From JAGOUB01 sp964648045 (lineage in GTDB: Bacteria; Patescibacteriota; Gracilibacteria; Peribacterales; Peribacteraceae), in NCBI GenBank assembly GCA_964648045.1, contig CAZYNU010000029.1, positions 1-13,930 on the forward strand: a stretch of DNA of 13,930 nt, read 5' to 3'. Shown piece after piece: positions 4,946-11,166 of this stretch (position 1 is the first letter of the stretch; each line of letters starts with the position of its first letter). The translations under genes and the position numbers were made by a program. The notes beneath the pieces are model-generated. The model saw only the letters and a program-made list of their open reading frames with translations. It was not told the origin of the DNA and ran no database searches.

Positions 4946-6499
4946 TCAGCCCTTGGGCATCGGCGTCGGAGCCTCGGCCGGAGCCGGCACCTCGACGGCC
5001 GGCATGATGGCCGGACCGTCCTCGATGGGCATCGGACGGCTCAGGTTCTGCTCGTTGAACATCTGCTGGGCGAGCGGCACCACCACGTTCTGGCGGTAGA
5101 AGTACGTGTTGTCGCCCGCGATACTCTTCACCGGGAAGACGAGGGCGGGCGCCAGAAGCTCGCTGTTGGCGCCGGTCGTGTAGTCGTAGTACGTCACATA
5201 ACTGATCGTCGGGTCGCCGAGCGTCACCGTGGCCGTCTGAGCCTCAACCCTGCTGCCATCCTCGCGGAGGAAGGGCATGGGGTAGCCATAATTATCCACG
5301 TTCTCCAGGAACTTCTTGATGGCGTTGGCATCCGTCACGCCGGCGTAGCTCGACTTCTTGTACGTGCGGTCGCCCATGCCGTACACGTCGGAGACCTTCT
5401 CATGCTTCACGTTCACGCCGACCGAGAGGCCGTAGGGCAGGCCGCCCTGGTCGTAGACCGTTTGGCCATCGATCACGAGCGGGAAGACGACGCGCTGCGT
5501 GTCGGGGATGTAGGCCATGCTCTTGTCGGCCTGGCGCTCGTAGTCTGCGCGCCACTGTTGGTCGGCGACGGCCGGGCCGTAGTGCGACAGGTCGATGCCG
5601 TGCTGCGAGAGGAACGAGGAGGCGATCTCAATCAGGCGGGCGTCAGTGAGCACGTCGCCGATCTTCACCTGCTCGCGGGCGAAGCAGGCGTCATCCGTAC
5701 ACTTGCCCATCGGCCACTGGTCCCACTGGGCGTTCAGGCTCACTTGGGCGTTCTGCAGGTCCACGTAGATCTGGTAGCCAAACGGCGTGTCCTGCATAAA
5801 ATTGATGGACTGCACATTCATGCCACCGAAGGAATTGAGATTGATCATGCCCAAGTTGAAGCTGCCCAGTACACCGGCAAGCGGCAGCTTGGTGGTGGGC
5901 TTGGCGCTCTTATACACATCCACCTGCGCCGACAAAGCGGGTAGATCGCCCTCATAGACGTACGTGTACTGTGTCATCGGCCAGGGGGCGATCATCTTGG
6001 CGTCGTTGGCCATAGGGGCTTGGGCCGCCACCACTCCGCCACCTCCGCCACCAGACTGGTTGCGGGAAGCTGCCGTAGGTTCAGCTGTCACGGCGTCGAG
6101 CGAGCCAAAGGCTTCCGGTCCTGCCTCCTGCACCTCGAAGGCAAAGAGGGGAGCCGCCGCCGGCGCAGCTGTCGGCGTTCCAGCCATATTCTTAACTTCG
6201 GGAAGGGCGCCCTGCCAAGACACGAACGCAATGGTGAAGGCGGCGGTCGCCGTGGCCATGCCCCCGAGCGTGTAAAGCAGGTTGTTCCAGAGCGACGAGC
6301 GTGCGCCTGTGCCCGCCGACAGGGCGGCGGCGTGCTCGCGCAGACTCACCTGCAGCGCGGCGACGAACTCGGCGTCGGGCGCCATGCCGGGGTCGGCCTT
6401 GAGTAGCTGCTCGATCATGGGCAGCAGTTCAGCCTCGTGCTCTTGGAGCGACGGGTCGATGTCGTAGAGATCTTTCAGGAATGTCTTGGCGTTCGTCAT
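4946..6499 (-). CDS. Putative membrane-spanning anti-sigma factor
   Basis: A 517-residue protein encoded directly after the ECF sigma gene with an ATGA overlap, the usual arrangement for a sigma and its inhibitor. Residues 1-70 are soluble, helical and acidic, and would bind sigma in the cytoplasm. Residues 71-95 form one membrane helix. An Ala/Pro-rich linker with a six-glycine run (about 150-155) leads to a large outside domain of about 350 residues with many aromatic strands (TQYTYVYEG, YQIYVDLQN, YVTYYDYTT). It has only two cysteines, C267 and C272, a close pair that could form a disulfide. No HxxxCxxC zinc anti-sigma motif is seen, so the sensing mechanism is unknown. Assignment rests on gene order and topology; the outer domain is not recognised. 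The tail is rich in Pro, Ala and Met. Confidence 0.85.
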   Translation of the reverse strand: MTNAKTFLKDLYDIDPSLQEHEAELLPMIEQLLKADPGMAPDAEFVAALQVSLREHAAALSAGTGARSSLWNNLLYTLGGMATATAAFTIAFVSWQGALPEVKNMAGTPTAAPAAAPLFAFEVQEAGPEAFGSLDAVTAEPTAASRNQSGGGGGGVVAAQAPMANDAKMIAPWPMTQYTYVYEGDLPALSAQVDVYKSAKPTTKLPLAGVLGSFNLGMINLNSFGGMNVQSINFMQDTPFGYQIYVDLQNAQVSLNAQWDQWPMGKCTDDACFAREQVKIGDVLTDARLIEIASSFLSQHGIDLSHYGPAVADQQWRADYERQADKSMAYIPDTQRVVFPLVIDGQTVYDQGGLPYGLSVGVNVKHEKVSDVYGMGDRTYKKSSYAGVTDANAIKKFLENVDNYGYPMPFLREDGSRVEAQTATVTLGDPTISYVTYYDYTTGANSELLAPALVFPVKSIAGDNTYFYRQNVVVPLAQQMFNEQNLSRPMPIEDGPAIMPAVEVPAPAEAPTPMPKG

Positions 6500-7062
6500 A
6501 GTGAACGGGGGGAAAGAAGGAAAAGAAGAAGCAGGATCAGCGCGGAGCGCAGCGCGGCGACGGACCGGGAGAAGAGGACTTTGCAGTTGCCTTCGGACTT
6601 GCCGACGACACTCGAGATCTCCTGGTAGGAGAGTCCTTCCCAGAGCCGCAGCGTCACGATGTCGCGCTGGACCGGGGTCAATTTCTGGAGGGCTGCCATG
6701 AGACGCTTCTTATCGATCGCGCGGGTGGCCTTGAGCGTGGCGTCGTCGTCACCCGCGATCTCGAAGGTGTCGTCGAGCGTTACGGTCTTGCTGGCCGGGC
6801 TGCGCGCGTGGTCGATGAGCGTGTTGCGCGCGATGCGGTAGAGCCAGGCGATCAAGGGGGCGCGGTCGGGGTTGTACGACCCAATCGATTCCATCGCTTT
6901 CAGGAAGGTCGTGCTCGTGAGGTCTTCGGCTACCTCGCGCACGAGCGTGCGGCGGTGGAGGAACCGGTAGATGGCATCGACGTGCTGGCGATAGAGAACA
7001 TCGAATTGGTCGAGCGCGCCCGCTTGGCAGGCGCGGATGGCCGCGAGTTCGGCTGCGTCCAT
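6496..7062 (-). CDS. ECF-type RNA polymerase sigma factor
   Basis: A 188-residue extracytoplasmic-function sigma factor. Region 2 spans about 18-88 (FDVLYRQHVDAIYRFL, VAEDLTSTTFLKAM, LIAWLYRIARNTLIDHAR). Region 4 spans about 121-173 (LTPVQRDIVTLRLWEGLSYQEI, KSEGNCKVLFSRSVAALRS). There are no regions 1 or 3. The ORF is open to 7200, but the start at 7062 is chosen because family homology begins there, a pure pyrimidine tract precedes it, and an ECF-type promoter lies 49 bp upstream. The last 15 residues (ALILLLLFLLSPRSL) are oddly hydrophobic for a sigma factor. They are encoded by the pyrimidine tract that precedes the anti-sigma start. The stop overlaps that start as ATGA, suggesting coupled translation. 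It is probably autoregulated and held inactive by the downstream membrane protein. Confidence 0.93.
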   Translation of the reverse strand: MDAAELAAIRACQAGALDQFDVLYRQHVDAIYRFLHRRTLVREVAEDLTSTTFLKAMESIGSYNPDRAPLIAWLYRIARNTLIDHARSPASKTVTLDDTFEIAGDDDATLKATRAIDKKRLMAALQKLTPVQRDIVTLRLWEGLSYQEISSVVGKSEGNCKVLFSRSVAALRSALILLLLFLLSPRSL

Positions 7063-7110
7063 GGGAGGAAGAGGGGAAGAAAGGGCGGAGGAGGTGTACC
7101 TCTGCCGTGT

Positions 7111-7137
7111 ACTACGCGCGGACGGGCTAAAGGTTAC
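7111..7137 (-). promoter_or_regulatory. ECF sigma-type promoter of the sigma/anti-sigma operon
   Basis: On the minus strand, GTAACC (7132-7137), 15 bp, CGTAGT (7111-7116). Its position upstream of an ECF sigma gene fits autoregulation. The same form occurs at 3886-3912. Confidence 0.6.
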
Positions 7138-7212
7138 AGCCTCCCGCGGAACGATCCTGCCAATCGCCGTTGCGCCCGGTCGGAATGCCATGTTCCGCAA
7201 CCTTTCCTATTT

Positions 7213-7241
7213 TTGACAGAAAACGTATTTTTATGTATAAA
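7213..7241 (+). promoter_or_regulatory. Near-consensus sigma70 promoter
   Basis: TTGACA (7213-7218), 17 bp, TATAAA (7236-7241). Transcription should start near 7248, leaving a leader of about 40 nt with a Shine-Dalgarno site. It rules out the in-frame ATGs at 7185 and 7233. Confidence 0.8.
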
Positions 7242-7274
7242 ATGATTAGTTCCGATTCCGTTCACAGCACAGAC

Positions 7275-7279
7275 AGGAG
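7275..7279 (+). promoter_or_regulatory. Clear Shine-Dalgarno site (rare in this window)
   Basis: AGGAG lies 7 nt before ATG 7287 and decides that start. It is the only convincing Shine-Dalgarno site at a supported gene here. Confidence 0.75.
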
Positions 7280-7286
7280 AAGAAGG

Positions 7287-7619
7287 ATGTTGTTCCGCCA
7301 ACGCGTCGCCCTGGTGGGCGACGGCTTCGACCAGCAGGCGTTCCGCATCGACCCGTGGGAGGTGCAGTTGCTCGGCCAGGCGGATAACCCGCTCGGCCGC
7401 GGCGCGCTCGAGCCGGGCGTCTGGTACATCGGCGCCTTCCCCGTCGCGATCGACGCGGCCAAGGTCTGCCCGCCGCCTGCCAACGAGGCCGTGTCCGACA
7501 GCCGCACGGAGCAGTGCTACCAGTTCTCCCGCCGCCCGATCGACTTCGTGCGCCAGGCGCGCTGGGCCGCCGGCGAGCGGTTCCAGGTCAAGGACCTCGA
7601 CCAGGAGAACCCGGACTGA
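7287..7619 (+). CDS. Uncharacterised 110-residue protein, strongly promoted
   Basis: I do not recognise this protein. It begins MLFRQRVALVGDGFDQQAFR, contains WEVQLLGQADNPLG and a GVWYIGAFPVAID segment, and has two cysteines (about 61 and 76) that flank an acidic stretch. No signal peptide or membrane helix is seen, so it should be a small cytoplasmic protein. The gene is complete in itself: near-consensus TTGACA/TATAAA promoter, a good Shine-Dalgarno site 7 nt before ATG, and a perfect terminator 35 bp after the stop. Its codons are very GC-rich. Such features suggest a well expressed single-gene transcript. It is divergent from the ECF sigma operon, but nothing shows a functional link. Longer in-frame starts overlap the promoter and are rejected. 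Confidence 0.8.
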   Translation: MLFRQRVALVGDGFDQQAFRIDPWEVQLLGQADNPLGRGALEPGVWYIGAFPVAIDAAKVCPPPANEAVSDSRTEQCYQFSRRPIDFVRQARWAAGERFQVKDLDQENPD

Positions 7620-7653
7620 CACCCCGCGTCGCCCGTGCGACGCACCCCCCCCT

Positions 7654-7680
7654 GCCACCGGACATTCCGGTGGCTTTTTT
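7654..7680 (+). terminator. Rho-independent terminator
   Basis: GCCACCGGA (7654-7662), loop CAT, TCCGGTGGC (7666-7674), then six T. A second perfect hairpin without T-run, GCGTCGC-CCGT-GCGACGC, lies just upstream at 7626-7643. Confidence 0.92.
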
Positions 7681-7711
7681 CGTGCCGCGGCGTCCTGCTC
7701 TCGTCACGTTC

Positions 7712-7720
7712 TGCTAGGCT
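7712..7720 (+). promoter_or_regulatory. Extended -10 element of the SLH-esterase gene
   Basis: TGC-TAGGCT ends 8 bp before ATG 7729. No good -35 is visible. The transcript would be leaderless or nearly so. Confidence 0.5.
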
Positions 7721-7728
7721 CGTACAAC

Positions 7729-9090
7729 ATGCAGAGACTTGCCGCCCGGCTACTGCTCGTCGCCATCGGTCTGGTGGCTGCTGCTCCGGCTATCGCGGCA
7801 CCGCTGCCGTTCCCCGATATGGAATGGACCTGGTACCGCACGCGCGAAGCGGTCGACTATTTGCGGACTGCAGGCGTGATCAGTGGTTATCCAGACGGCA
7901 CATTTCGCCCTCGCGACACCATCAATCGGGCGGAGTTTATAAAAATCGTTTTTGCGGGCAAGGGCGGTAATGCGCCCTCAACTACCAATTGCTTCACCGA
8001 CGTGCCGGCTGACGCCTGGTATGCCCCCTACGTCTGTGCGGCCAAGAACCGCAAAGTGGTGAATGGGTACCGTGATGGTAGTTTTCGCCCGGAGGAGCCG
8101 GTGAATACCGCCGAGGCCCTGAAGATGCTGCTTCTTGCCTATGGTCGCGATCTGTCCGACGACACCGGTGAGCAGTGGTATGAACCCTACGTGGCCGAAC
8201 TCGATCGCACGGGTATTCTGCCGCGCTCCTCTTTTCTTCCATGGGAGCCGCTCACCCGCGAACGTGCCGCCGACCTGCTCTGGCGCGTGCTGCGGTACGA
8301 CCAGGAGCGCATTCAGCCCAGTCTCTCACCTGGCTGCGGAAAGGCACCGCCCAAGAGCGCGCCAACCACCGTCATAGTGAATGAAGTGGAGCGGTCGTTC
8401 CTTCTTACCCTGCCCAAGGAGTATAAGAGTCACGACCCCTATCCGCTCATTGTCGCATTCCACGGACGCACGAATCCGAATACCATGGTGCGTCAGTACT
8501 TCGGCCTCGATCGTTCGATGATCGATTCGTTCATTGTCTACCCAGCCGCGCTCAGTAACGGTAAAGGCGCATTTTCGTGGGCGGATCCCGCCGACAAAGG
8601 GCTGAATATCCGCGATGTGAAACTCTTCGATGCCATCGTGGAAGAGTTGGCACTCAACTACTGTCTCGACATGGACGAGATTCGCACGGTTGGCCATTCG
8701 CTCGGTGCTTGGATGGCGAATACGGTCGCCTGTGCCCGTGGAGGTATCGTGCAAGCTTCAGCCACGGTCGGCGGCGACGGCGTGCTGGGCGACTGCCCAA
8801 GTCCGGCGGCGGCACTGGTGTCGCATCACCCCAAGGACACCCTGGCTCCGTACGACGCCACGGTTCGCCAGCGCGATCTGCGCCTGCAAGAGAACGGCTG
8901 TCCTCAGAACCCGGTGAGTGATGGTGCGGCCGACGGGCTCAATTGCGTCACCTATGCCGGCTGCACGGCGGGCCCGGTGGTGTGGTGCCCGCACTCTGTC
9001 GACACCGACGAGCGCGGTGAGTATTACCCGCACACCTGGCCGAAGTCGTTCACGGCACGCATTAAGGCGTTCTTCGGCTCATTGCGCTGA
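7729..9090 (+). CDS. Secreted SLH-domain protein with a PHB-depolymerase/feruloyl-esterase-type hydrolase
   Basis: A 453-residue protein. Residues 1-24 are a signal peptide (cleavage near AIAA/PLP). Three SLH repeats follow: about 28-75 (GYPDGTFRPRDTINRAEFIKIV), 88-138 (CFTDVPADAWYAPYV, GYRDGSFRPEEPV) and 148-190 (WYEPYVAELDRTGILP, more divergent). SLH repeats anchor proteins to cell-wall polymers or the S-layer. From about 215 there is an alpha/beta hydrolase of the polyhydroxybutyrate-depolymerase/feruloyl-esterase group: oxyanion strand IVAFHGRT, nucleophile GHSLG (S324), acid in HHPKDTLAPY (D370) and catalytic His in YPHTWP (H435). The triad is complete, so it is probably an active surface esterase; the substrate is unknown. 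Eight or more cysteines outside the signal peptide suggest disulfides. The 3' end overlaps the convergent M23 gene by 12 bp. Confidence 0.93.
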   Translation: MQRLAARLLLVAIGLVAAAPAIAAPLPFPDMEWTWYRTREAVDYLRTAGVISGYPDGTFRPRDTINRAEFIKIVFAGKGGNAPSTTNCFTDVPADAWYAPYVCAAKNRKVVNGYRDGSFRPEEPVNTAEALKMLLLAYGRDLSDDTGEQWYEPYVAELDRTGILPRSSFLPWEPLTRERAADLLWRVLRYDQERIQPSLSPGCGKAPPKSAPTTVIVNEVERSFLLTLPKEYKSHDPYPLIVAFHGRTNPNTMVRQYFGLDRSMIDSFIVYPAALSNGKGAFSWADPADKGLNIRDVKLFDAIVEELALNYCLDMDEIRTVGHSLGAWMANTVACARGGIVQASATVGGDGVLGDCPSPAAALVSHHPKDTLAPYDATVRQRDLRLQENGCPQNPVSDGAADGLNCVTYAGCTAGPVVWCPHSVDTDERGEYYPHTWPKSFTARIKAFFGSLR

Positions 9091-9729
9091 CGAAGAAAGT
9101 GCTCCGGTGCCCGTCTGCCAGTACGGCGTCTCACCAGGGCTTTGACCTGGCAGGTCGAGCACTGCCTGCGGCAAGACGTCGGCTGGATCCACGTATTCTT
9201 CTAGCTCGTCGATACTTTCCACATACCCACGAAAATCGAGCGTCGTCCCCTTATGAATGCCCAAATGTAGATGCTTGCGGTTACCGTCGGTGTCGTAGCT
9301 ACGTGCAGCTCCAAGGAGAGCGATGCTCTGGCCGGCCTCCACGTAGTCGCCCTGTGCCGGCAGTGAGTCGATGGCCAAGTGCCCGTACAGCACTGTGACG
9401 GTCTGGCCGTTCAAGTGGCAGTACTGAGCTATGAGACCGCCATAGCCTCCAGCGAAACCGCTGTAGGCTACTTCGCCGTCGCAGATGGCATAGACGGGCA
9501 CATCTCCATTTAATTCGCCGGCCGACACTTCGAAGTCTTCGCCCACGTGATACCCGCTGAAGCGCTCAGGTGGGTCGATGGGATTATTATTTGGGTCCGG
9601 CGAGACCCACAGACCAAATGACAATGGGGTTGCGCGGTGACTGGCATTGGGGAGTGGTTCATGCAGTGCGCTGGTGGTGCTGCATGCCGCCAGGAAGCAG
9701 AGCGGCAATAAGAAAGACAACTGACGCAT
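9079..9729 (-). CDS. M23 (LytM-type) peptidase lipoprotein
   Basis: A 216-residue lipoprotein. The signal peptide MRQLSFLLPLCFLAAC ends in a lipobox with C16 as the lipid attachment site. The M23 domain has its zinc ligands: H61 and D65 in GYHVGEDF, H153 and H155 in KHLHLGIH, plus the catalytic-site H117 in VLYGHLA. M23 enzymes are endopeptidases that cut peptide cross-links in peptidoglycan. All key residues are present, so it is probably active and acts outside the membrane. The ORF is open further upstream to 9873, but 9729 is chosen because the signal peptide begins there, after a pure pyrimidine tract. A candidate ECF-type promoter lies at 9756-9782. It converges on the SLH-esterase gene with a 12 bp overlap. 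Confidence 0.92.
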   Translation of the reverse strand: MRQLSFLLPLCFLAACSTTSALHEPLPNASHRATPLSFGLWVSPDPNNNPIDPPERFSGYHVGEDFEVSAGELNGDVPVYAICDGEVAYSGFAGGYGGLIAQYCHLNGQTVTVLYGHLAIDSLPAQGDYVEAGQSIALLGAARSYDTDGNRKHLHLGIHKGTTLDFRGYVESIDELEEYVDPADVLPQAVLDLPGQSPGETPYWQTGTGALSSSAQ

Positions 9730-9755
9730 GAAGGGGAAGGGGAATGACGTCCTGG

Positions 9756-9782
9756 AAGACGCCAAAAGGATGTGCGTCTTAC
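9756..9782 (-). promoter_or_regulatory. Candidate ECF-type promoter and inverted repeat before the M23 gene
   Basis: On the minus strand, GTAAGA (9777-9782), 15 bp, CGTCTT (9756-9761), the same spacing as the two GTAACC elements. The CGTCTT also belongs to a perfect 7 bp inverted repeat, AAGACGC (9756-9762) and GCGTCTT (9774-9780), which could be an operator instead. Confidence 0.3.
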
Positions 9783-9810
9783 CTATGGGCGGCAGGGTGT
9801 ATGTCTGGGG

Positions 9811-9816
9811 TAGTAT
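9811..9816 (+). promoter_or_regulatory. -10 element of the Nudix gene
   Basis: TAGTAT ends 6 bp before ATG 9823, so the mRNA should be leaderless. No clear -35 is visible. Confidence 0.45.
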
Positions 9817-9822
9817 TTCGGT

Positions 9823-10227
9823 ATGCCCATCGTGCATGCCGCTGTGAAGGCGTTGGTAACCAATGGCGACCAATTTCTACTTCTTCAGCAAGAGGTTGGT
9901 GACGGGTATTGTTGGGATCTGCCTGGTGGGCGTATCCAGTTTGGTGAGACGCCCGAGGCGGCGCTGCAGCGTGAGGCGAAGGAGGAGCTTGGACAGCCAC
10001 TCGTCATCGGCCGGCCACTTGGTGCGTGGTGGTTTTTCCGTCGGGCCGACGGCGACCAGGTCGTTTGCCTCACGTATCTCTGCACGATCGAGAATCCGGA
10101 GCTGACACTGCCCGCCCAGGACGGCGAGACAATCGCCGGCTACAAGTGGGTCGCCAGGGCCGATCTTGCCCATGCCGCATTCGACTCGCTGCCGCCGAGC
10201 CTGCGCGATCTCATTGTTTCCCTTTAA
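9823..10227 (+). CDS. Nudix (MutT-type) hydrolase
   Basis: A 134-residue Nudix enzyme. The Nudix box at 36-58 is complete: G36-x5-E42-x7-R50-E51-x2-E54-E55-x-G57, within GGRIQFGETPEAALQREAKE. Nudix enzymes hydrolyse nucleoside diphosphates linked to another group, such as oxidised nucleotides, nucleotide sugars or cofactors; the substrate cannot be told from sequence. The fold elements around it are present: N-terminal strand VHAAVKALVT, YCWDLPGG before the box, and a C-terminal GYKWVARADL segment. Its start is placed by TAGTAT 6 bp upstream; there is no Shine-Dalgarno site. Its stop codon overlaps that of the convergent Doc-like gene by 4 bp, with no terminator between them. Confidence 0.93.
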   Translation: MPIVHAAVKALVTNGDQFLLLQQEVGDGYCWDLPGGRIQFGETPEAALQREAKEELGQPLVIGRPLGAWWFFRRADGDQVVCLTYLCTIENPELTLPAQDGETIAGYKWVARADLAHAAFDSLPPSLRDLIVSL

Positions 10228-10721
10228 GCCCGCGACGCCACGAGCGGCAACAGGTGCCGCACCGCCGCCTGCTCCTGGGCCGCCGTCAGGGCGCCTTTCT
10301 GCGCGGGGTTGGCCAGCACGCACGCCAGGTGATAGAAGAAGAGCTGGTGGGGCTCGGCCAGGTCGACGCGTTCTTCCCAGTGCATCTTCGGGAAGAGCCA
10401 CTGCAGCTGCTCGCGCACCATCTCGGGACTGGAAGCACGCACCACGTAGCCGTTGCGCAGCAGGGCCTCGGCCAAGAGGGCGACGGCCAACGCCTCGTTG
10501 CCGGCCGTGAAGGGCCGCTGGGCGATGATCGCCGAGAAGAGATGGGCTGCCACCGCCAGGGGGTCGTCGGGCGCCTGGTGGCTGGCCACATCCAAGATGG
10601 TTTCGAGGTGCCGACAGCCAGCCGTCTCGCTCGCAAAGGAGAACGGCGTGGGAAGCCGGCTCTCCACCAAGGGGAAGACGCCGGTGCGGCAATCGCCGAC
10701 GGTGGGCAGGGCGACGGGCAT
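10224..10721 (-). CDS. Doc/Fic-like protein with an altered catalytic motif (putative toxin)
   Basis: A 165-residue helical protein encoded after a Phd-type antitoxin, with overlapping stop and start (TGATG), as in phd-doc operons. Residues about 57-93 (AAHLFSAIIA, QRPFTAGNEALAV, LLAEALLRNGYVV) follow the helix-loop-helix of Doc/Fic proteins, where the consensus is HPFxxGNxR followed by LxLNGY. Here the catalytic His is Arg (R69) and the Lys/Arg after GN is Glu (E76). Doc normally phosphorylates elongation factor Tu and Fic proteins add AMP; both need the His. It may therefore be inactive, use another chemistry, or be only superficially similar. The call rests on this motif and the neighbouring antitoxin. 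It converges on the Nudix gene. Confidence 0.62.
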   Translation of the reverse strand: MPVALPTVGDCRTGVFPLVESRLPTPFSFASETAGCRHLETILDVASHQAPDDPLAVAAHLFSAIIAQRPFTAGNEALAVALLAEALLRNGYVVRASSPEMVREQLQWLFPKMHWEERVDLAEPHQLFFYHLACVLANPAQKGALTAAQEQAAVRHLLPLVASRA

Positions 10722-11020
10722 CAGCGGGCGAGGGCGGAGAGGACGGGGCCGACCAGGCGAGCGAGCGTCGAGAGGTCGGTCGGCGCTTCCAGTGCAGTCG
10801 AGTCCGCCGGACGTTCCGTCGCGCGATCATCAGTGGGGATTTCAGGCAATGCCTCCAAGTGCCCGCCCGCCAGCAATCGTTCGCCCAACTCGGCGCTCAC
10901 CAGCACTGCCTTGGTGCGGCCATGGCTCTGAATGAGGGCATAGGAACCGAGATTCTCCAGCACCTTCTTGGTGCTGCGCTGGAGATCGGAAACGGCGACG
11001 GTCGGAGGCGTGATCGTCAT
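10721..11020 (-). CDS. Phd/YefM-type antitoxin
   Basis: A 99-residue protein. Residues about 7-50 (TVAVSDLQRSTKKVLENLG, ALIQSHGRTKAVLVSAEL, GERLL) match the Phd/YefM DNA-binding domain: a strand, VSDLQR, a helix, and GRTKAVLVS. Such antitoxins dimerise, bind their own promoter and use a flexible C-terminus to cover the toxin. Here residues 52-99 are acidic and Pro/Ala-rich with a terminal helix (LSTLARLVGPVLSAL), longer than the plainest Phd and plausible as the toxin-binding part. The start follows TATAAT by 8 bp, so the mRNA is probably leaderless. TATACATA boxes that cover and flank this -10 element are likely operator sites. The downstream Doc-like gene overlaps it by one base. Confidence 0.85.
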   Translation of the reverse strand: MTITPPTVAVSDLQRSTKKVLENLGSYALIQSHGRTKAVLVSAELGERLLAGGHLEALPEIPTDDRATERPADSTALEAPTDLSTLARLVGPVLSALAR

Positions 11021-11028
11021 GCGCCAGA

Positions 11029-11034
11029 ATTATA
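11029..11034 (-). promoter_or_regulatory. -10 element of the antitoxin-toxin operon
   Basis: TATAAT on the minus strand ends 8 bp before ATG 11020, predicting a leaderless transcript. No clear -35 is visible, which suits a promoter needing or awaiting regulation. Confidence 0.6.
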
Positions 11035-11089
11035 CATACTTTTCCACTATGACTCCCCAATGATTTATACATAGAATTTTATGTATGAA
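11030..11089. promoter_or_regulatory. TATACATA boxes, probable operator of the antitoxin
   Basis: TTATACATAC at 11030-11039 overlaps the -10 element. A near-perfect inverted repeat lies upstream: TTTATACATA (11064-11073), 6 bp, TATGTATGAA (11080-11089), 9 of 10 positions pairing. Three copies of one core around a Phd-type promoter fit autoregulation by antitoxin dimers. Confidence 0.55.
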
Positions 11090-11101
11090 TAAAATAAGTA
11101 T

Positions 11102-11132
11102 AAAGAGCCTATAGGGCCTCTTTCTATTTTTT
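11102..11132 (+). terminator. Terminator-like hairpin between the operator and the 11167 gene
   Basis: AAAGAG (11102-11107) pairs with CTCTTT (11118-11123), with CC/GG pairing inside around TATA and a 2 nt bulge, followed by TATTTTTT. No plus-strand gene lies upstream, so it may insulate the next gene from stray transcription. Confidence 0.4.
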
Positions 11133-11159
11133 GACGGACAGGTGAAAAGATTGTTCACT
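11131..11159 (+). promoter_or_regulatory. Candidate promoter of the helical unknown
   Basis: TTGACG (11131-11136), 17 bp, TTCACT (11154-11159). The -10 is poor, but it ends 7 bp before ATG 11167, the same leaderless geometry as other genes here. Confidence 0.4.
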
Positions 11160-11166
11160 GCCCCGG

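Noticed and set aside
4922..5944. 340-residue plus-strand ORF opposite the anti-sigma gene
   Set aside because: Its composition (many His, Arg, Val, Leu repeats) is typical of the antisense of a GC-rich gene. The minus-strand frame has a membrane helix, an ATGA link to the sigma gene and ordinary composition.
9877..10830. 317-residue minus-strand ORF across the Nudix and Doc-like genes
   Set aside because: It crosses two genes with recognisable motifs in other frames and is rich in Arg, Pro and Ala.
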